From assembly GCA_040222185.1 (NCBI GenBank), contig JAVKDP010000043.1, forward strand, positions 1-33,029: a DNA stretch of 33,029 nt, read 5' to 3'. Origin of the DNA: JAVKDP01 sp040222185 (GTDB taxonomy: Bacteria > Bacteroidota > Rhodothermia > Balneolales > Balneolaceae). The notes beneath the pieces are model-generated. The model was not told where the DNA came from. It did no database searches and saw nothing but the letters and a program-made list of their open reading frames with translations. Below are positions 1-8,682 of the stretch, piece by piece; within the stretch, counting starts at the first letter, position 1; every line of letters starts with the position of its first letter. The position numbers were made by a program, and so were the translations under genes.

Positions 1-182
1 GAAAGCAAAACCAATCCAACATCGTTATCTTCTTTCGCATCCGAAAATGCATCATACATCTCAAAGACAGTGTTAGGACGAAAAGCATTTCTTACATCAG
101 GTCTGTTAAACGCAATTCGTGCAACACCATTACTCTTTTTATATGTGATGTCTTCGTATTCTTTAACGGTTATCCAGTTCAT
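1..182 (-). CDS. menB: 1,4-dihydroxy-2-naphthoyl-CoA synthase MenB, N-terminal part
   Basis: This gene starts at an ATG (complement of 180-182) and runs off the left edge, so only about 60 residues are visible. They begin MNWITVKEYEDITYKK and continue with VARIAFNRPDVRNAFRP, the usual N-terminus of MenB in the crotonase superfamily, including the RPxxRNAF stretch near the CoA-binding region. MenB closes the second ring of naphthoquinone by converting o-succinylbenzoyl-CoA to dihydroxynaphthoyl-CoA. It begins 5 bp after the menH stop and is the fourth gene of the men operon. The catalytic residues lie outside the window, so the call rests on the N-terminal match and the operon context. Confidence 0.9.
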   Translation of the reverse strand, partial: MNWITVKEYEDITYKKSNGVARIAFNRPDVRNAFRPNTVFEMYDAFSDAKEDNDVGLVLL

Positions 183-187
183 ACCAA

Positions 188-988
188 TTAGTTTGATGTT
201 ATAAAGTTCTTCAGATGCTTAGCTATTTGCTCAGGATTGTCGAGATGTACTCTGTGGCTAGCATTTTTAATTATAGCCAATTCTGAACTCGGGATTTCTT
301 TTTTTAATGTTTGATTGACCCTGATAAACTTGGTGTCTTTTTCACCTACAATCAATAATGTAGGAGCGATAAGCTCATTTAATCTGTTTTTCACGTGGGG
401 CATGGTCCCGGTGCCAAATCCCAGTAATGAGTTGGCCATCCAGGTTGGGTTTTGATCCTGCTGAATCTCATTTACTTCCCTGATACTTTTATCTGATTTA
501 AACATCGGTAACTCTCTCCATTCCTTTAGGAACTGGTTATAGTTTCCAAAAATCTGATCTGCCCTGGAAGCATCTAAGGCCTGCCTTGCCTGTCGTTCTG
601 TTTCTTCTTCAATACCAAATGTTCCACTTTCGAGAATCAATCCTCGAATTAAATCCGAACGTCGTAATGCAAGGTGCAAAGCCAAACGAGCTCCCATACT
701 GTATCCATATAGGAATAAAGGGGTTTCAAGTTGTTCACTTATCAACTTAACAAGGTCGGTAACTTGTTCTTTTGTGGAAAAACGATAGTGAAGTTCTGCA
801 CCTTCCGTATTTCCATGCCCAAGAAGATCTATCGTAATCGGGTTACAGAACTCTTTGAGCTCCTTTATGAGTCCGGTAAAAATCTGCCCGCTTCCTAAAA
901 ATCCGTGAAGTAAAACCAGGGAGGGGAGAGCAGGACTATCCTGATGCTGCTCAAAGGAGTATGGAATATCTCTTACCCGAACCTTCAT
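188..988 (-). CDS. menH: MenH-type alpha/beta hydrolase (SHCHC synthase)
   Basis: A 266-residue alpha/beta-hydrolase. It has the oxyanion-side motif LHGFLGSG (residues 27-34), DLLGHG (54-59), the nucleophile elbow GYSMGA with Ser97, an acidic residue in VGEKDTKF, and the catalytic His in NASHRVHLDNP near the C-terminus. MenH eliminates pyruvate from SEPHCHC to give SHCHC, the third step of menaquinone synthesis. The length is typical of the family. It overlaps the end of menD by one base and precedes menB by 5 bp, so translation is probably coupled. The fold alone would allow another hydrolase; the position between menD and menB makes MenH by far the best call. Confidence 0.92.
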   Translation of the reverse strand: MKVRVRDIPYSFEQHQDSPALPSLVLLHGFLGSGQIFTGLIKELKEFCNPITIDLLGHGNTEGAELHYRFSTKEQVTDLVKLISEQLETPLFLYGYSMGARLALHLALRRSDLIRGLILESGTFGIEEETERQARQALDASRADQIFGNYNQFLKEWRELPMFKSDKSIREVNEIQQDQNPTWMANSLLGFGTGTMPHVKNRLNELIAPTLLIVGEKDTKFIRVNQTLKKEIPSSELAIIKNASHRVHLDNPEQIAKHLKNFITSN

Positions 989-2697
989 TATTCAGCAGGT
1001 ACGTAGTTCCAGAGTTTTTTTCGTAGCTCCATTGAGTCGTCTGCATCAGTCATACATTCCAATACATGAATACCCTTTTTTTCCACTTTTTCTTCAAAAC
1101 TCGATATCAATTGTTCTGGCCTTGAAATTAGGGTATGCTTTATTTTATGAGCCCTGCATAACGCAGCTATAGATACATTTTGAGGCGTCTCAAAATAATC
1201 TGAGTATTTATTCTTTTGCTCATTGGCTGGAAGCATTCTGAAAATAGTGCCACCTCCATTGTTAAGCACTATAATGATAAGCGTTTCAGAAATGTACCGG
1301 GCATTTAAAAGAGCATTGCTATCATGCAAAAAAGCGATATCCCCAATAAATAAAACTCCGGTCTTTTTCAGATTCATGCTTAGCCCAATTGCAGTTGATG
1401 AAATACCATCTATTCCTGCAGCTCCACGGTTAGCATAAATCTCTTTTCCATCAAACTCCCCAAAAAGTGAAATATCCCTTATAGGAAATGAGTTCGATAT
1501 CATTGAAAAACTTTTCTTAGGGAGTAATAAACTTACTGATGAAAAAACATAACCATCGGTAAGTGGAGATGTTGGAAAAAGAAGTTCTTGCCTGAAATGG
1601 ATGAATTCCTTTTGATGTTTTCTCCAGGTTTTTAACCAGTCTTTTTCTGTTGATCCTGAGATCTCAGGGATATCCAAACTACCGTTTAAGGTAACCGTTT
1701 TTTGGGCAGATAGAGATTCATCTTTTAGGTCAGAGTTATGCCGAAAACGTATCTGCATTGTCCCTGAATTGTTTGTCAGGTAGTTCGTTAAGGCTTTGCT
1801 AACTGGTTCTTCACCAAATCGAAGTATCAAGTCTGGAGCCAGGGTTGAAGCTATTTCAGGATTTCTTAAAAACCCATCAAACCCGGTAATAGTAAATTTA
1901 GAAGCACTTACATTTGAAGCTGGTTCAGCCAGTATCGGGGCATTCAAGATTTTTGAAAGCTGAATTGCAGCATCAAAAGACACCCCGGGAACAGCAGGCC
2001 CAATAACAATTACAGGTTTTTCAGCAGAGATTAAATCTGACCAGAAATTATCACCAAAGCTTGAATTGCCTATCGAGACTTTATAAGCACCATATGATCT
2101 TCTTGAATGCTTTTCATTTTCCAATTCAACATTCTCAAGAAAATGAGGATCAGGTTCAAATGGTTTAGAGAAGGCAAAGTTTATATGTGAAACACCGCCT
2201 TTTTCTTTGGAACTTCGCACTGCCTGTGAGGCACTACGCTCCAATCTTAAAATGCTTTTATTACTTTCCTTCGGTTCACCAGCTTCATGAAAAAAGACAG
2301 GATAATTCCCAAAGAGTTTAATCTGATCAATTGTTTGTGAAGCTCCAATACCTCTAAGATGGGGAGGACGATCAGCGCTTGCTACAATTAATGGAACAGA
2401 TGACTGCGAAGCTTCTATTACAGCCGGCATATAGTTAGCAAGTGCAGTTCCTGAAGTACATACAAGGCAAGCAGGCACTCCGGATGACTTTGCAATACCC
2501 AGCGCCGTAAAAGCAGCAGAACGTTCATCAATAATAGTGGTTTTTTTAAATCCGGGATGAGCAGCAAAAGCCAGGGTTAGAGGAGTTGACCTGGAACCTG
2601 GTGAGAGAACTACATCTCTGACGCCATTCTCATATAGAGCTCTTACAAATAAAGTAGACCAATAAAAATTTAAGTTTTTTGGGTCACGTTCCGGCAT
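988..2697 (-). CDS. menD: SEPHCHC synthase MenD (ThDP-dependent)
   Basis: A 569-residue thiamine-diphosphate enzyme that joins 2-oxoglutarate-derived succinic semialdehyde to isochorismate, giving SEPHCHC. Visible hallmarks are SPGSRSTPL (32-40), the conserved glutamate in DERSAAF (Glu58) that activates the cofactor, TSGTALANYMPAVIEA, and the C-terminal diphosphate/metal site GDIAFLHDSNAL followed by NNGGGTIF. The length is normal for MenD. The ATG at 2697 lies inside the last codons of menF, with a 14-bp overlap, and the stop overlaps the menH start by one base. This is the committed step of the pathway, and the gene is intact. Confidence 0.96.
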   Translation of the reverse strand: MPERDPKNLNFYWSTLFVRALYENGVRDVVLSPGSRSTPLTLAFAAHPGFKKTTIIDERSAAFTALGIAKSSGVPACLVCTSGTALANYMPAVIEASQSSVPLIVASADRPPHLRGIGASQTIDQIKLFGNYPVFFHEAGEPKESNKSILRLERSASQAVRSSKEKGGVSHINFAFSKPFEPDPHFLENVELENEKHSRRSYGAYKVSIGNSSFGDNFWSDLISAEKPVIVIGPAVPGVSFDAAIQLSKILNAPILAEPASNVSASKFTITGFDGFLRNPEIASTLAPDLILRFGEEPVSKALTNYLTNNSGTMQIRFRHNSDLKDESLSAQKTVTLNGSLDIPEISGSTEKDWLKTWRKHQKEFIHFRQELLFPTSPLTDGYVFSSVSLLLPKKSFSMISNSFPIRDISLFGEFDGKEIYANRGAAGIDGISSTAIGLSMNLKKTGVLFIGDIAFLHDSNALLNARYISETLIIIVLNNGGGTIFRMLPANEQKNKYSDYFETPQNVSIAALCRAHKIKHTLISRPEQLISSFEEKVEKKGIHVLECMTDADDSMELRKKLWNYVPAE

Positions 2698-4153
2698 ATT
2701 CGAGTGCTGATATCATCGGTATGAATTTCAAATTGGTCTCTTCCCATTCTTTTTCAGGATCGGAGTCTTCCACTATACCACATCCTGCAAAGAAACGCAC
2801 TTCGTTATTTTTAATTAACCCACTCCTTATTGCTACAATAAACTCACCATTTCCTGAGGCATTAATCCAACCAATCGGTGCAGCATACCATCCACGGTCA
2901 AAATTTTCAATATTTTTAATAAAGGAAACGGCCTCTTCTCTTGGGAATCCACCAACAGCAGGTGTAGGGTGTAGTGTTTTTAACACCTCCGTTTTAGAAG
3001 CTCCATCTTTAATTATAGCAGTAATAGGTGTGAACAAATGTTGAACGTTGGAGAGCTTCTTGATTTTAGGTGAAGTCGGGTGACTTATCTTGTTTGAGTA
3101 AACCTGGAGATTTTCTTCAATAGCATCACGAACAATCTCATGCTCTTTGATATCTTTTTTGCTGTGAAGAAGCTCATATTCCAGTACAGCGTCTTCAGAA
3201 GCCGTTTTACCCCTCGAAGTACTTCCTGCCAGACCTTCCGTAAGTACAAATTGAGAATTAAAAGAAGCGAGTCGTTCAGGGGTAGAACCTATAAAACTTG
3301 AATCAGAATTCTGACGAATCAGAAAGGAGTAGCAGTCAGGATATTGAAATCTTAACCTATTCAGGATATGAGTGGCTGAAATTTCACGGTTTAGTTTGAA
3401 AGTTAGCTCTCTGGCTAAAACAACTTTTTCGAATTCACCACTCTGAATTTTGGATTTGGCTATATCAATAGAGTTAATCCAGTTTTCATGTTCTTTTGAA
3501 CCAAAAGCAGGAACTTCTACTTCAACTTTTAATTTTGTTTCCGGGGCTACTCGATATTGCTCAGCCTGGCACACATGCTCAATTTCACCAAGTTTATTAA
3601 GTAGGAGGGAAAAAGCATCTTCAAAAGTTGTGAGTTGATTAACCGGAATAGAGAACGTAAGCACACAAGACTCGCCTTCACGAATAATCATCCATATCGG
3701 CAAAGTAAAAGAAGCAGAATTATATGGCTCCCAGTTTTGTGCGGGGTTGTCATCAAAGAAAGAAAATCCACCAAACAGATGAACATCAGCATTACGATGC
3801 TTGACACCTGAAAAGTGATGAACACGGCTCAAGAGTTCTTTGCCCCTGGAAGAAGATAACTTAAACCGCTGATCTCCTTTGGCTGTGATGCGTTCAAGAG
3901 TACCAATAGCTACAAAAGAAATATCGTCATTTGGTTTTTCCCAATAATACTGGAACCCATCATTCGAATTGCTTTGCTCCAATACAGCAAGTACATCTAC
4001 AACCGGTATAGAAATAGAGACAGACAGATATTGAGCTCCTTCATCATCTTCAGAAAGTTTGAGATCATTCCAGAAATTTTCTAACTCAGTTTTATCAACC
4101 TGATTCAGGAATGAATTTTGTAGGATTTGCTCTTTTGTGCTGGATAGTTGCAT
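2684..4153 (-). CDS. menF: Isochorismate synthase MenF
   Basis: A chorismate-binding enzyme that converts chorismate to isochorismate, the first step of menaquinone synthesis. The C-terminal chorismate-binding domain shows LTEGLAGSTSRG, EHEIVRDAI, HPTPAVGGFPREEA, FDRGWYAAPIGW, FIVAIRSGLI and FAGCGIVEDSDPEKEWEET, all standard for the MenF/EntC family. I chose the ATG at 4153 (protein MQLSSTKEQ...) over the in-frame TTG at 4177, because the TTG lies within a 13-bp palindrome at 4173-4202 and adds eight residues that the family does not need. It is the first gene of the men operon. An EntC-like siderophore role is excluded by the menD, menH and menB neighbours. Confidence 0.93.
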   Translation of the reverse strand: MQLSSTKEQILQNSFLNQVDKTELENFWNDLKLSEDDEGAQYLSVSISIPVVDVLAVLEQSNSNDGFQYYWEKPNDDISFVAIGTLERITAKGDQRFKLSSSRGKELLSRVHHFSGVKHRNADVHLFGGFSFFDDNPAQNWEPYNSASFTLPIWMIIREGESCVLTFSIPVNQLTTFEDAFSLLLNKLGEIEHVCQAEQYRVAPETKLKVEVEVPAFGSKEHENWINSIDIAKSKIQSGEFEKVVLARELTFKLNREISATHILNRLRFQYPDCYSFLIRQNSDSSFIGSTPERLASFNSQFVLTEGLAGSTSRGKTASEDAVLEYELLHSKKDIKEHEIVRDAIEENLQVYSNKISHPTSPKIKKLSNVQHLFTPITAIIKDGASKTEVLKTLHPTPAVGGFPREEAVSFIKNIENFDRGWYAAPIGWINASGNGEFIVAIRSGLIKNNEVRFFAGCGIVEDSDPEKEWEETNLKFIPMISALEYAGT

Positions 4154-4172
4154 GAGAAAGGTTATCCGTAGT

Positions 4173-4202
4173 TTCAATTTTCAATATAAATTGAAAATTG
4201 AA
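4173..4202. repeat. 13-bp perfect inverted repeat upstream of menF
   Basis: TTCAATTTTCAAT and its exact reverse complement ATTGAAAATTGAA are separated by four bases (ataa). The element starts about 20 bp before the menF ATG at 4153, in the 95-bp gap between the DUF4290-like gene and menF. It is entirely A/T apart from the C or G in each half, and no T-run follows on the minus strand, so a normal intrinsic terminator is unlikely. It could be an operator or an mRNA hairpin in the menF leader. The structure is seen directly; the role is unknown. Confidence 0.6.
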
Positions 4203-4248
4203 GAAAATAAAGCCATCATGCACTATTTTACAAGATGTTAAGCAGTCA

Positions 4249-4524
4249 CTATTTCGCGTCGTCAGCAGCTCCTGTGCTGAATGGATTGGTTATTCCAAGC
4301 TCTAATAAATCAAAGTCCGCGAGTTCAAAAAGGTAGTTCCAGGCTGCTTCGCTGGTACCATCTGAATTAACCCAATTAGGGTGGCTTTGTTTAATGAGTC
4401 CTACTACTCTTTTTGCATAAGAAATCCGCTCATCTCCTTCAGGAAGCTTAGGAATGGCAGCTATCATAAGATCAAGATTGTATCCACAATCAAAGTCTTT
4501 AGGTTTTTTTTGTTCTATGAACAT
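4249..4524 (-). CDS. DUF4290-like small protein
   Basis: A 91-residue soluble acidic protein without signal peptide or membrane segment. The pattern CGYNLDLMIAAI, then ERISYAKRVVGLIKQSHPNW, then AAWNYLFELADFDLLELGITNPF resembles the DUF4290 family of Bacteroidota. In that family a short helical region with R..QA..V...M....P is followed by (K/W)(L/D)W(D/N)(H/Y)LF...(D/N)F(E/D)L. No biochemical function is established for that family. The gene lies 95 bp upstream of menF on the same strand and is divergent from the cysteine-metabolism gene at 4616. The start is an ATG. The assignment is from recalled family pattern and is moderately sure. Confidence 0.65.
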   Translation of the reverse strand: MFIEQKKPKDFDCGYNLDLMIAAIPKLPEGDERISYAKRVVGLIKQSHPNWVNSDGTSEAAWNYLFELADFDLLELGITNPFSTGAADDAK

Positions 4525-4615
4525 GTATAAAAGTTTTAATTTTTTTAAAGGTAAGACTTAATAGGGGGAAGCCAAAATTCATATATTGATGAATAACCTT
4601 TCAAAAAAATAATAG

Positions 4616-5599
4616 ATGTATTTCAATTCACTAATAGAAACTATCGGAAACACTCCGTTGGTTAAACTTCAAAAAGTAAACGGAAACTCAGAGGGTACTA
4701 TTCTTGCAAAAGTTGAGTATTTCAATCCCGGGCAGAGCGTAAAAGACAGAATGGCCCTTAAGATGATTGAAGATGCTGAGGCAGCCGGATTAATAAAACC
4801 AGGCGGAACTATTATTGAAGGTACATCAGGGAATACTGGCATGGGTTTAGCCCTGGTAGCTATTGAAAGAGGTTATAAGTGTATTTTTACGACCACAGAT
4901 AAGCAAAGCCAGTCAAAAGTTGATATCCTGAAAGCACTTGGAGCTGAAGTTATTGTTTGCCCAACAAATGTGGAGCCAGATGATCCGCAAAGCTATTACT
5001 CAGTCGCAAAAAAGCTGAGTCAGGAAATCCCTAATTCGTACTACCCAAATCAGTACGATAACAAGAGTAATACAATTGCTCATTACGAGAGTACAGGTCC
5101 TGAAATCTGGGAGCAAACGGAAGGAAAGATTACTCATTATGTTGCTGGTATGGGAACAGGTGGAACCATTTCGGGAACGGGTAAGTATCTCAAAGAACAA
5201 AATCCTGATATTAAAGTGATTGGGATCGATTCTGTAGGGTCAGTCTATAAAAAATATTTTGAAACCGGAGAATTTGATAAAAACGAGATCAAGCCATATT
5301 TGACCGAAGGTATCGGTGAAGATATTATTCCAAAAGCTATCGACTTTACTTACATAGACGCTGTAGTTCAGGTGAATGATAAGGATTCAGCCTTAACCAC
5401 AAGAAGATTGGCTAGTGAAGAAGGCTTATTTGTAGGGTGGTCGTGTGGCGCTGCAGTAGAAGGCGCCATCAATTATATGAAAGAAAATCCGTTGGGTAAG
5501 GATGATATGATGGTTATTATTCTTCCGGATAGTGGAACAAGGTATATCTCAAAGATATACAATGATGAATGGATGAAGGAAAAAGGATTTTTAGATTAA
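4616..5599 (+). CDS. PLP-dependent cystathionine beta-synthase / cysteine synthase family enzyme
   Basis: A 327-residue fold-type II PLP enzyme. The Schiff-base lysine is Lys43 in GQSVKDRMA, the substrate loop is EGTSGNTGMGLAL, and the phosphate-binding glycine loop is MGTGGTISGTGKYL. Several stretches look more like cystathionine beta-synthase than bacterial CysK: PTNVEPDDPQSYYSVAKKL, the QYDNKSNTIAHYESTGPEI region, PDSGTRYISK, and the terminal NDEWMKEKGFLD. There is no C-terminal CBS (Bateman) pair, so this is a bare catalytic core. It either makes cysteine from O-acetylserine and sulfide or condenses serine with homocysteine. It is followed 12 bp later by a DUF3467 gene, probably co-transcribed. 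The family is certain; substrate choice is open. Confidence 0.85.
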   Translation: MYFNSLIETIGNTPLVKLQKVNGNSEGTILAKVEYFNPGQSVKDRMALKMIEDAEAAGLIKPGGTIIEGTSGNTGMGLALVAIERGYKCIFTTTDKQSQSKVDILKALGAEVIVCPTNVEPDDPQSYYSVAKKLSQEIPNSYYPNQYDNKSNTIAHYESTGPEIWEQTEGKITHYVAGMGTGGTISGTGKYLKEQNPDIKVIGIDSVGSVYKKYFETGEFDKNEIKPYLTEGIGEDIIPKAIDFTYIDAVVQVNDKDSALTTRRLASEEGLFVGWSCGAAVEGAINYMKENPLGKDDMMVIILPDSGTRYISKIYNDEWMKEKGFLD

Positions 5600-5611
5600 A
5601 GAAAGGAATAT

Positions 5612-5929
5612 ATGTCACAAAACACGCAAACAGGTAATACTGGTAAAATGGAAATTGAGCTTCCCGAACAGGAAGCCAACGGTACTTATTCAAACCTTGT
5701 AATGATTACACATTCTCCTTCAGAATTTATTCTGGACTTTATTGCAGTAATGCCGGGTGTTCCCAAAGCTAAGGTTGCTAAAAGAATGGTGCTAACACCT
5801 GATCATGCAAAACGCCTTGCTGGTGCTTTAATGGAAAATGTAAAACGTTTTGAAGACGAACATGGCACAATCAATACGAGAGAGAAGGTAGAAATACCAA
5901 TGTATAGAGGTCCGGTTCCAGAAGCTTAA
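5612..5929 (+). CDS. DUF3467 family protein
   Basis: A 105-residue protein whose core (YSNLVMITHSPSEFILDF, then FIAVMPGVPKAKVAKRMVLTP, then DHAKRLAGALMENVKRFE) matches the DUF3467 pattern: a short beta/alpha domain with SPxEFxLDF, followed by R(V/M)(V/I)(L/M)(T/S)P.HAKRL. It has no signal peptide or membrane segment. Its function is unknown. It starts 12 bp after the preceding PLP enzyme, suggesting an operon, and its stop lies 3 bp from the end of the convergent lptG. The ATG start is preceded by a purine-rich AAAGAAAGGA stretch, a plausible ribosome-binding site. Confidence 0.82.
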   Translation: MSQNTQTGNTGKMEIELPEQEANGTYSNLVMITHSPSEFILDFIAVMPGVPKAKVAKRMVLTPDHAKRLAGALMENVKRFEDEHGTINTREKVEIPMYRGPVPEA

Positions 5930-5932
5930 GAA

Positions 5933-7024
5933 TTATTTCTTGGCCTGGACTAGTAACACTATTCCTACAATTAAAAAGCTTATATGAGGTAAAGTAGCTG
6001 CAATTTCTGGTGAAATAGTACCATGCGAACCAAAGGGTTCAGCTATTTTCATAAATGCAAGGTATAGGAAACTAATAAATAATCCTGCCGCTATATAGAC
6101 ACCTTTTCCTCCTTTCCTCCTGACCGATGCTACTGAAAACCCGATTATGATTACAACGATAATTGAAATTGGGTAAGCAAGCCTGCCAAAGAATTGAACT
6201 TTGGGAACATTTACTCCGCCAGCTCCACTTCGCTCTATAGATGAGATATACTGTGTTGCCTGGGGATAAGTAAGTTGGTAGATATCAGACGTAGTTCGGG
6301 CTAAATCCTGGGGGTGAACAGCAAGAACGGTGTCTATTCCCGGATTTCTTAGTTCCACATAACCGGAATCGTTATAACTTCTCTCTGTAACAGAAGTAAG
6401 TCTCCATTTTTCTGAATCTTCTTGCCAAACCATATTGGTTGATGTCGTGATTCGCTTCAGCTCCAAGCTATCAAACTCAACGAGACGAACCTGGTAAGCT
6501 GTGTTTTGCTTGTTATCAAAATAATTGACTACCAAAATGCTGTTTTTGGAGAGCTCCCGATAGATACCGCTTCGGTCAATACGTTCATTCTTTTGTTTGA
6601 TAAACTCCTGCTCAAAGGCAATTCTGATACTATTCGATTTAGGAATTACATAAGCATCCAGTACACTTAGTGTAACTGCAATAAGAATTGCAAACACAGT
6701 ATAGGGTACCAGTAATCGATATAAGCTAACCCCAGCAGCTTTTAAAGCTGTTATTTCTAGTCGTTCTGATAGTTGTCCCGTTAAAAAAAGGCATGCTGAA
6801 AATACTGCAACCGGCAAAACAAGGCGTGTCATTTCAGGGATATAATTGAGATAATAGTCTCCCCAAATTCTTGCAAACGTTGCTCCACGATCCGTGAAAT
6901 CATCCGTGTTCTCAGAAAAATCAATCATCACATATATAAAGATGAGGATGACTAGAACAAATAAAGTGATGCTCAAAAGTTTGAAAAATATGTATCGATC
7001 GAAATGTTTAATCACTTTTACCAA
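5933..7024 (-). CDS. lptG: LPS export permease, LptG-like (YjgP/YjgQ family)
   Basis: A 363-residue inner-membrane subunit of the lipopolysaccharide export ABC transporter LptB2FG. It has the family layout: one N-terminal transmembrane helix after the short cytoplasmic start (ILFKLLSI-type region), two further helices containing the coupling region LSERLEITALKAAGVSLYRLL, a periplasmic beta-jellyroll of about 160 residues, and three C-terminal helices. The motif ERLEITALKAAG is the usual contact with the LptB ATPase. The start codon is a TTG at 7024; the open frame overlaps the end of lptF by 17 bp, so the pair is co-translated. Which member is F and which is G is assigned by order and size. 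Confidence 0.85.
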   Translation of the reverse strand: MVKVIKHFDRYIFFKLLSITLFVLVILIFIYVMIDFSENTDDFTDRGATFARIWGDYYLNYIPEMTRLVLPVAVFSACLFLTGQLSERLEITALKAAGVSLYRLLVPYTVFAILIAVTLSVLDAYVIPKSNSIRIAFEQEFIKQKNERIDRSGIYRELSKNSILVVNYFDNKQNTAYQVRLVEFDSLELKRITTSTNMVWQEDSEKWRLTSVTERSYNDSGYVELRNPGIDTVLAVHPQDLARTTSDIYQLTYPQATQYISSIERSGAGGVNVPKVQFFGRLAYPISIIVVIIIGFSVASVRRKGGKGVYIAAGLFISFLYLAFMKIAEPFGSHGTISPEIAATLPHISFLIVGIVLLVQAKK

Positions 7025-8456
7025 CCAGTTTTTTAAAGCTTAGATCAGTTGATAAATATACGATCATCATGGTACCAACGATGGAAAAGACGATATTGAA
7101 ACTCCACATTCCCACAAAAGGGGATATAAATAATCGATCAGCTAATTTTTCTCCCTGGATGATAGAGATCCAGTAAATGGTAAGAATTACAGTGCTGATG
7201 ATAGCAGCATGTCCCAGGTTTCCTCTTTTAGTCATAATTCCTAATGGAGCTCCAAGTAATACAAATACCACGCAAGCAAAAGGAATAGAGAATTTTTTAT
7301 GGATTTCTACAAGAAATCGATTTGCTCGTTTTGTTCTCCAAATCACATTTGAGGTTGCTGTTTCGAAGCTGGATCTGTGGTTTTCAATTCTGTCCCGGCT
7401 CACATTTATCAATCGTTTTTGGCGATCACGCTCTGCAACCTGGTTGAGTAAGAAGTATTTCGAATTAAAGGCTTTTTCAACCTCTGAGTTAGAATCTTTA
7501 GCAGACGATACGAATATAGACCTGGGCCTTTGATTACCATCTGTATTAGTAATCTTTGGGTTTAAGTTCTTTAGACTATTACTCTCGGATGCAGTAGAGT
7601 AATAGTCAATAATTTCGGCTCTGAGGGTATCCACAACAACTCCCATAGCCTGGGTGCTCATGGTTCGGTCACTTCGGCTTCTTCCGTTTGGGTCTGATCG
7701 ATTGAACTCAAGGTTGGAGAGATCAAAAGTCATCTTATATCTGCTAAAAGCAGTTTTTTCAATATTCTGAGACCCTGTTCCACGTGACCGATCTGTATAA
7801 CGCAAGGTTTCGCCATTATTCAAAATGAGAGTAAGGCCTTGCTGTCCCTCACTTTTTAAAAACCCGCTTTCAGCTCTTGTAAAAGCACGGTTTCGTTTGT
7901 TCCCCGGCTCCTGGAACAATGTTATATCATACAAGCTATCCGTTTCACTGTCTATATGTTTCACAAGAAATGTATATCCTTCAATACCATCATAGAAGAT
8001 GTTTGGCTGAAGTTCGAAGCCTGGTTTTTTTAAACGTATATCAATAAATAGTGACCTGGCTTTGTTATTTGCTTCAGGAAGCACATCGTTTGAGAACCAT
8101 GTCAAAAACATAAATAACCCTAAAGAAGCTATAAGTATTGGTTTTATGATGCTAATCGTATTAACTCCCGAAGCTCTTAAAGCAGTTAGTTCGTTTAATT
8201 CAGAAAATCTTCCAAAAGCCATTAATGTAGCAACCAAAACTGCCATGGGGGCCGCTAAGACTACCATATAAGCCAGGTTAGTAGAGATTAGCTCGATTAT
8301 AATTAGCAATGGAATATCTTTTCCAATCAGCTTATCAACATGAAGCATGAGGAATTGCATCAGAAGCAGGAAGATCAGGGTAAAGAAACAAAAGAGGAAT
8401 GGACCAACATGCCTTTTTAGTAAATCCAGTTGTATTTTATTTTTCCAAAAGTTCAA
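7008..8456 (-). CDS. lptF: LPS export permease, LptF-like (YjgP/YjgQ family)
   Basis: A 482-residue partner permease of LptG. The N-terminus has the family pattern LLKRHVGPFLFCFFTLIFLLL and the coupling motif SELNELTALRASGVNTISI. A large periplasmic domain lies between the two membrane halves, and the last three helices begin at VEIHKKFSIPFACVVFVLLGAPLG, a strongly conserved stretch. It is longer than the usual 360-400 residues because the periplasmic domain carries an extra, polar, serine/asparagine-rich segment (about residues 250-370). The start is a TTG at 8456; an in-frame stop lies five codons upstream, so no earlier ATG exists. It is divergent from sprA. Confidence 0.88.
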   Translation of the reverse strand: MNFWKNKIQLDLLKRHVGPFLFCFFTLIFLLLMQFLMLHVDKLIGKDIPLLIIIELISTNLAYMVVLAAPMAVLVATLMAFGRFSELNELTALRASGVNTISIIKPILIASLGLFMFLTWFSNDVLPEANNKARSLFIDIRLKKPGFELQPNIFYDGIEGYTFLVKHIDSETDSLYDITLFQEPGNKRNRAFTRAESGFLKSEGQQGLTLILNNGETLRYTDRSRGTGSQNIEKTAFSRYKMTFDLSNLEFNRSDPNGRSRSDRTMSTQAMGVVVDTLRAEIIDYYSTASESNSLKNLNPKITNTDGNQRPRSIFVSSAKDSNSEVEKAFNSKYFLLNQVAERDRQKRLINVSRDRIENHRSSFETATSNVIWRTKRANRFLVEIHKKFSIPFACVVFVLLGAPLGIMTKRGNLGHAAIISTVILTIYWISIIQGEKLADRLFISPFVGMWSFNIVFSIVGTMMIVYLSTDLSFKKLVGKSD

Positions 8457-8527
8457 TTCGTGATACTTCTACTTATTTTATACTAATCGATTCAAAAAAA
8501 CGTACTTATGAACATATTATTCCATGT

Positions 8528-8554
8528 AAATGGCACTTAACTTTGATGCCATTT
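8528..8554. promoter_or_regulatory. Dyad flanking a TAnnTTTG promoter-like element upstream of sprA
   Basis: AAATGGCA (8528-8535) and its exact complement TGCCATTT (8547-8554) are separated by 11 bases that contain TAACTTTG (8538-8545). That octamer matches the -7 consensus TAnnTTTG of Bacteroidota housekeeping promoters. I find no clear TTG element at the usual upstream distance. The site is about 130 nt before the sprA start, in the 226-bp region shared with lptF, so it may be a repressible sprA promoter. Motif and dyad are seen; regulation is inferred. Confidence 0.45.
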
Positions 8555-8682
8555 CGCTTTTAACATACTCAAATATATGGTATTATTGGCGTTCATTTTT
8601 CATTAAAACCTATCATTTCAGAAACCCCAGCCTATAGAAAATCGCTACTAAAACATTCTTAACCGAAATCTAACTTTATTCG

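Noticed and set aside
4151..4177. TTG start of menF at 4177
   Set aside because: It lies inside the palindrome at 4173-4202 and adds eight residues that do not fit the family; the ATG at 4153 is preferred.
4616..5599. Simple CysK call for the PLP enzyme
   Set aside because: Several stretches look closer to cystathionine beta-synthase, so a specific symbol was withheld.
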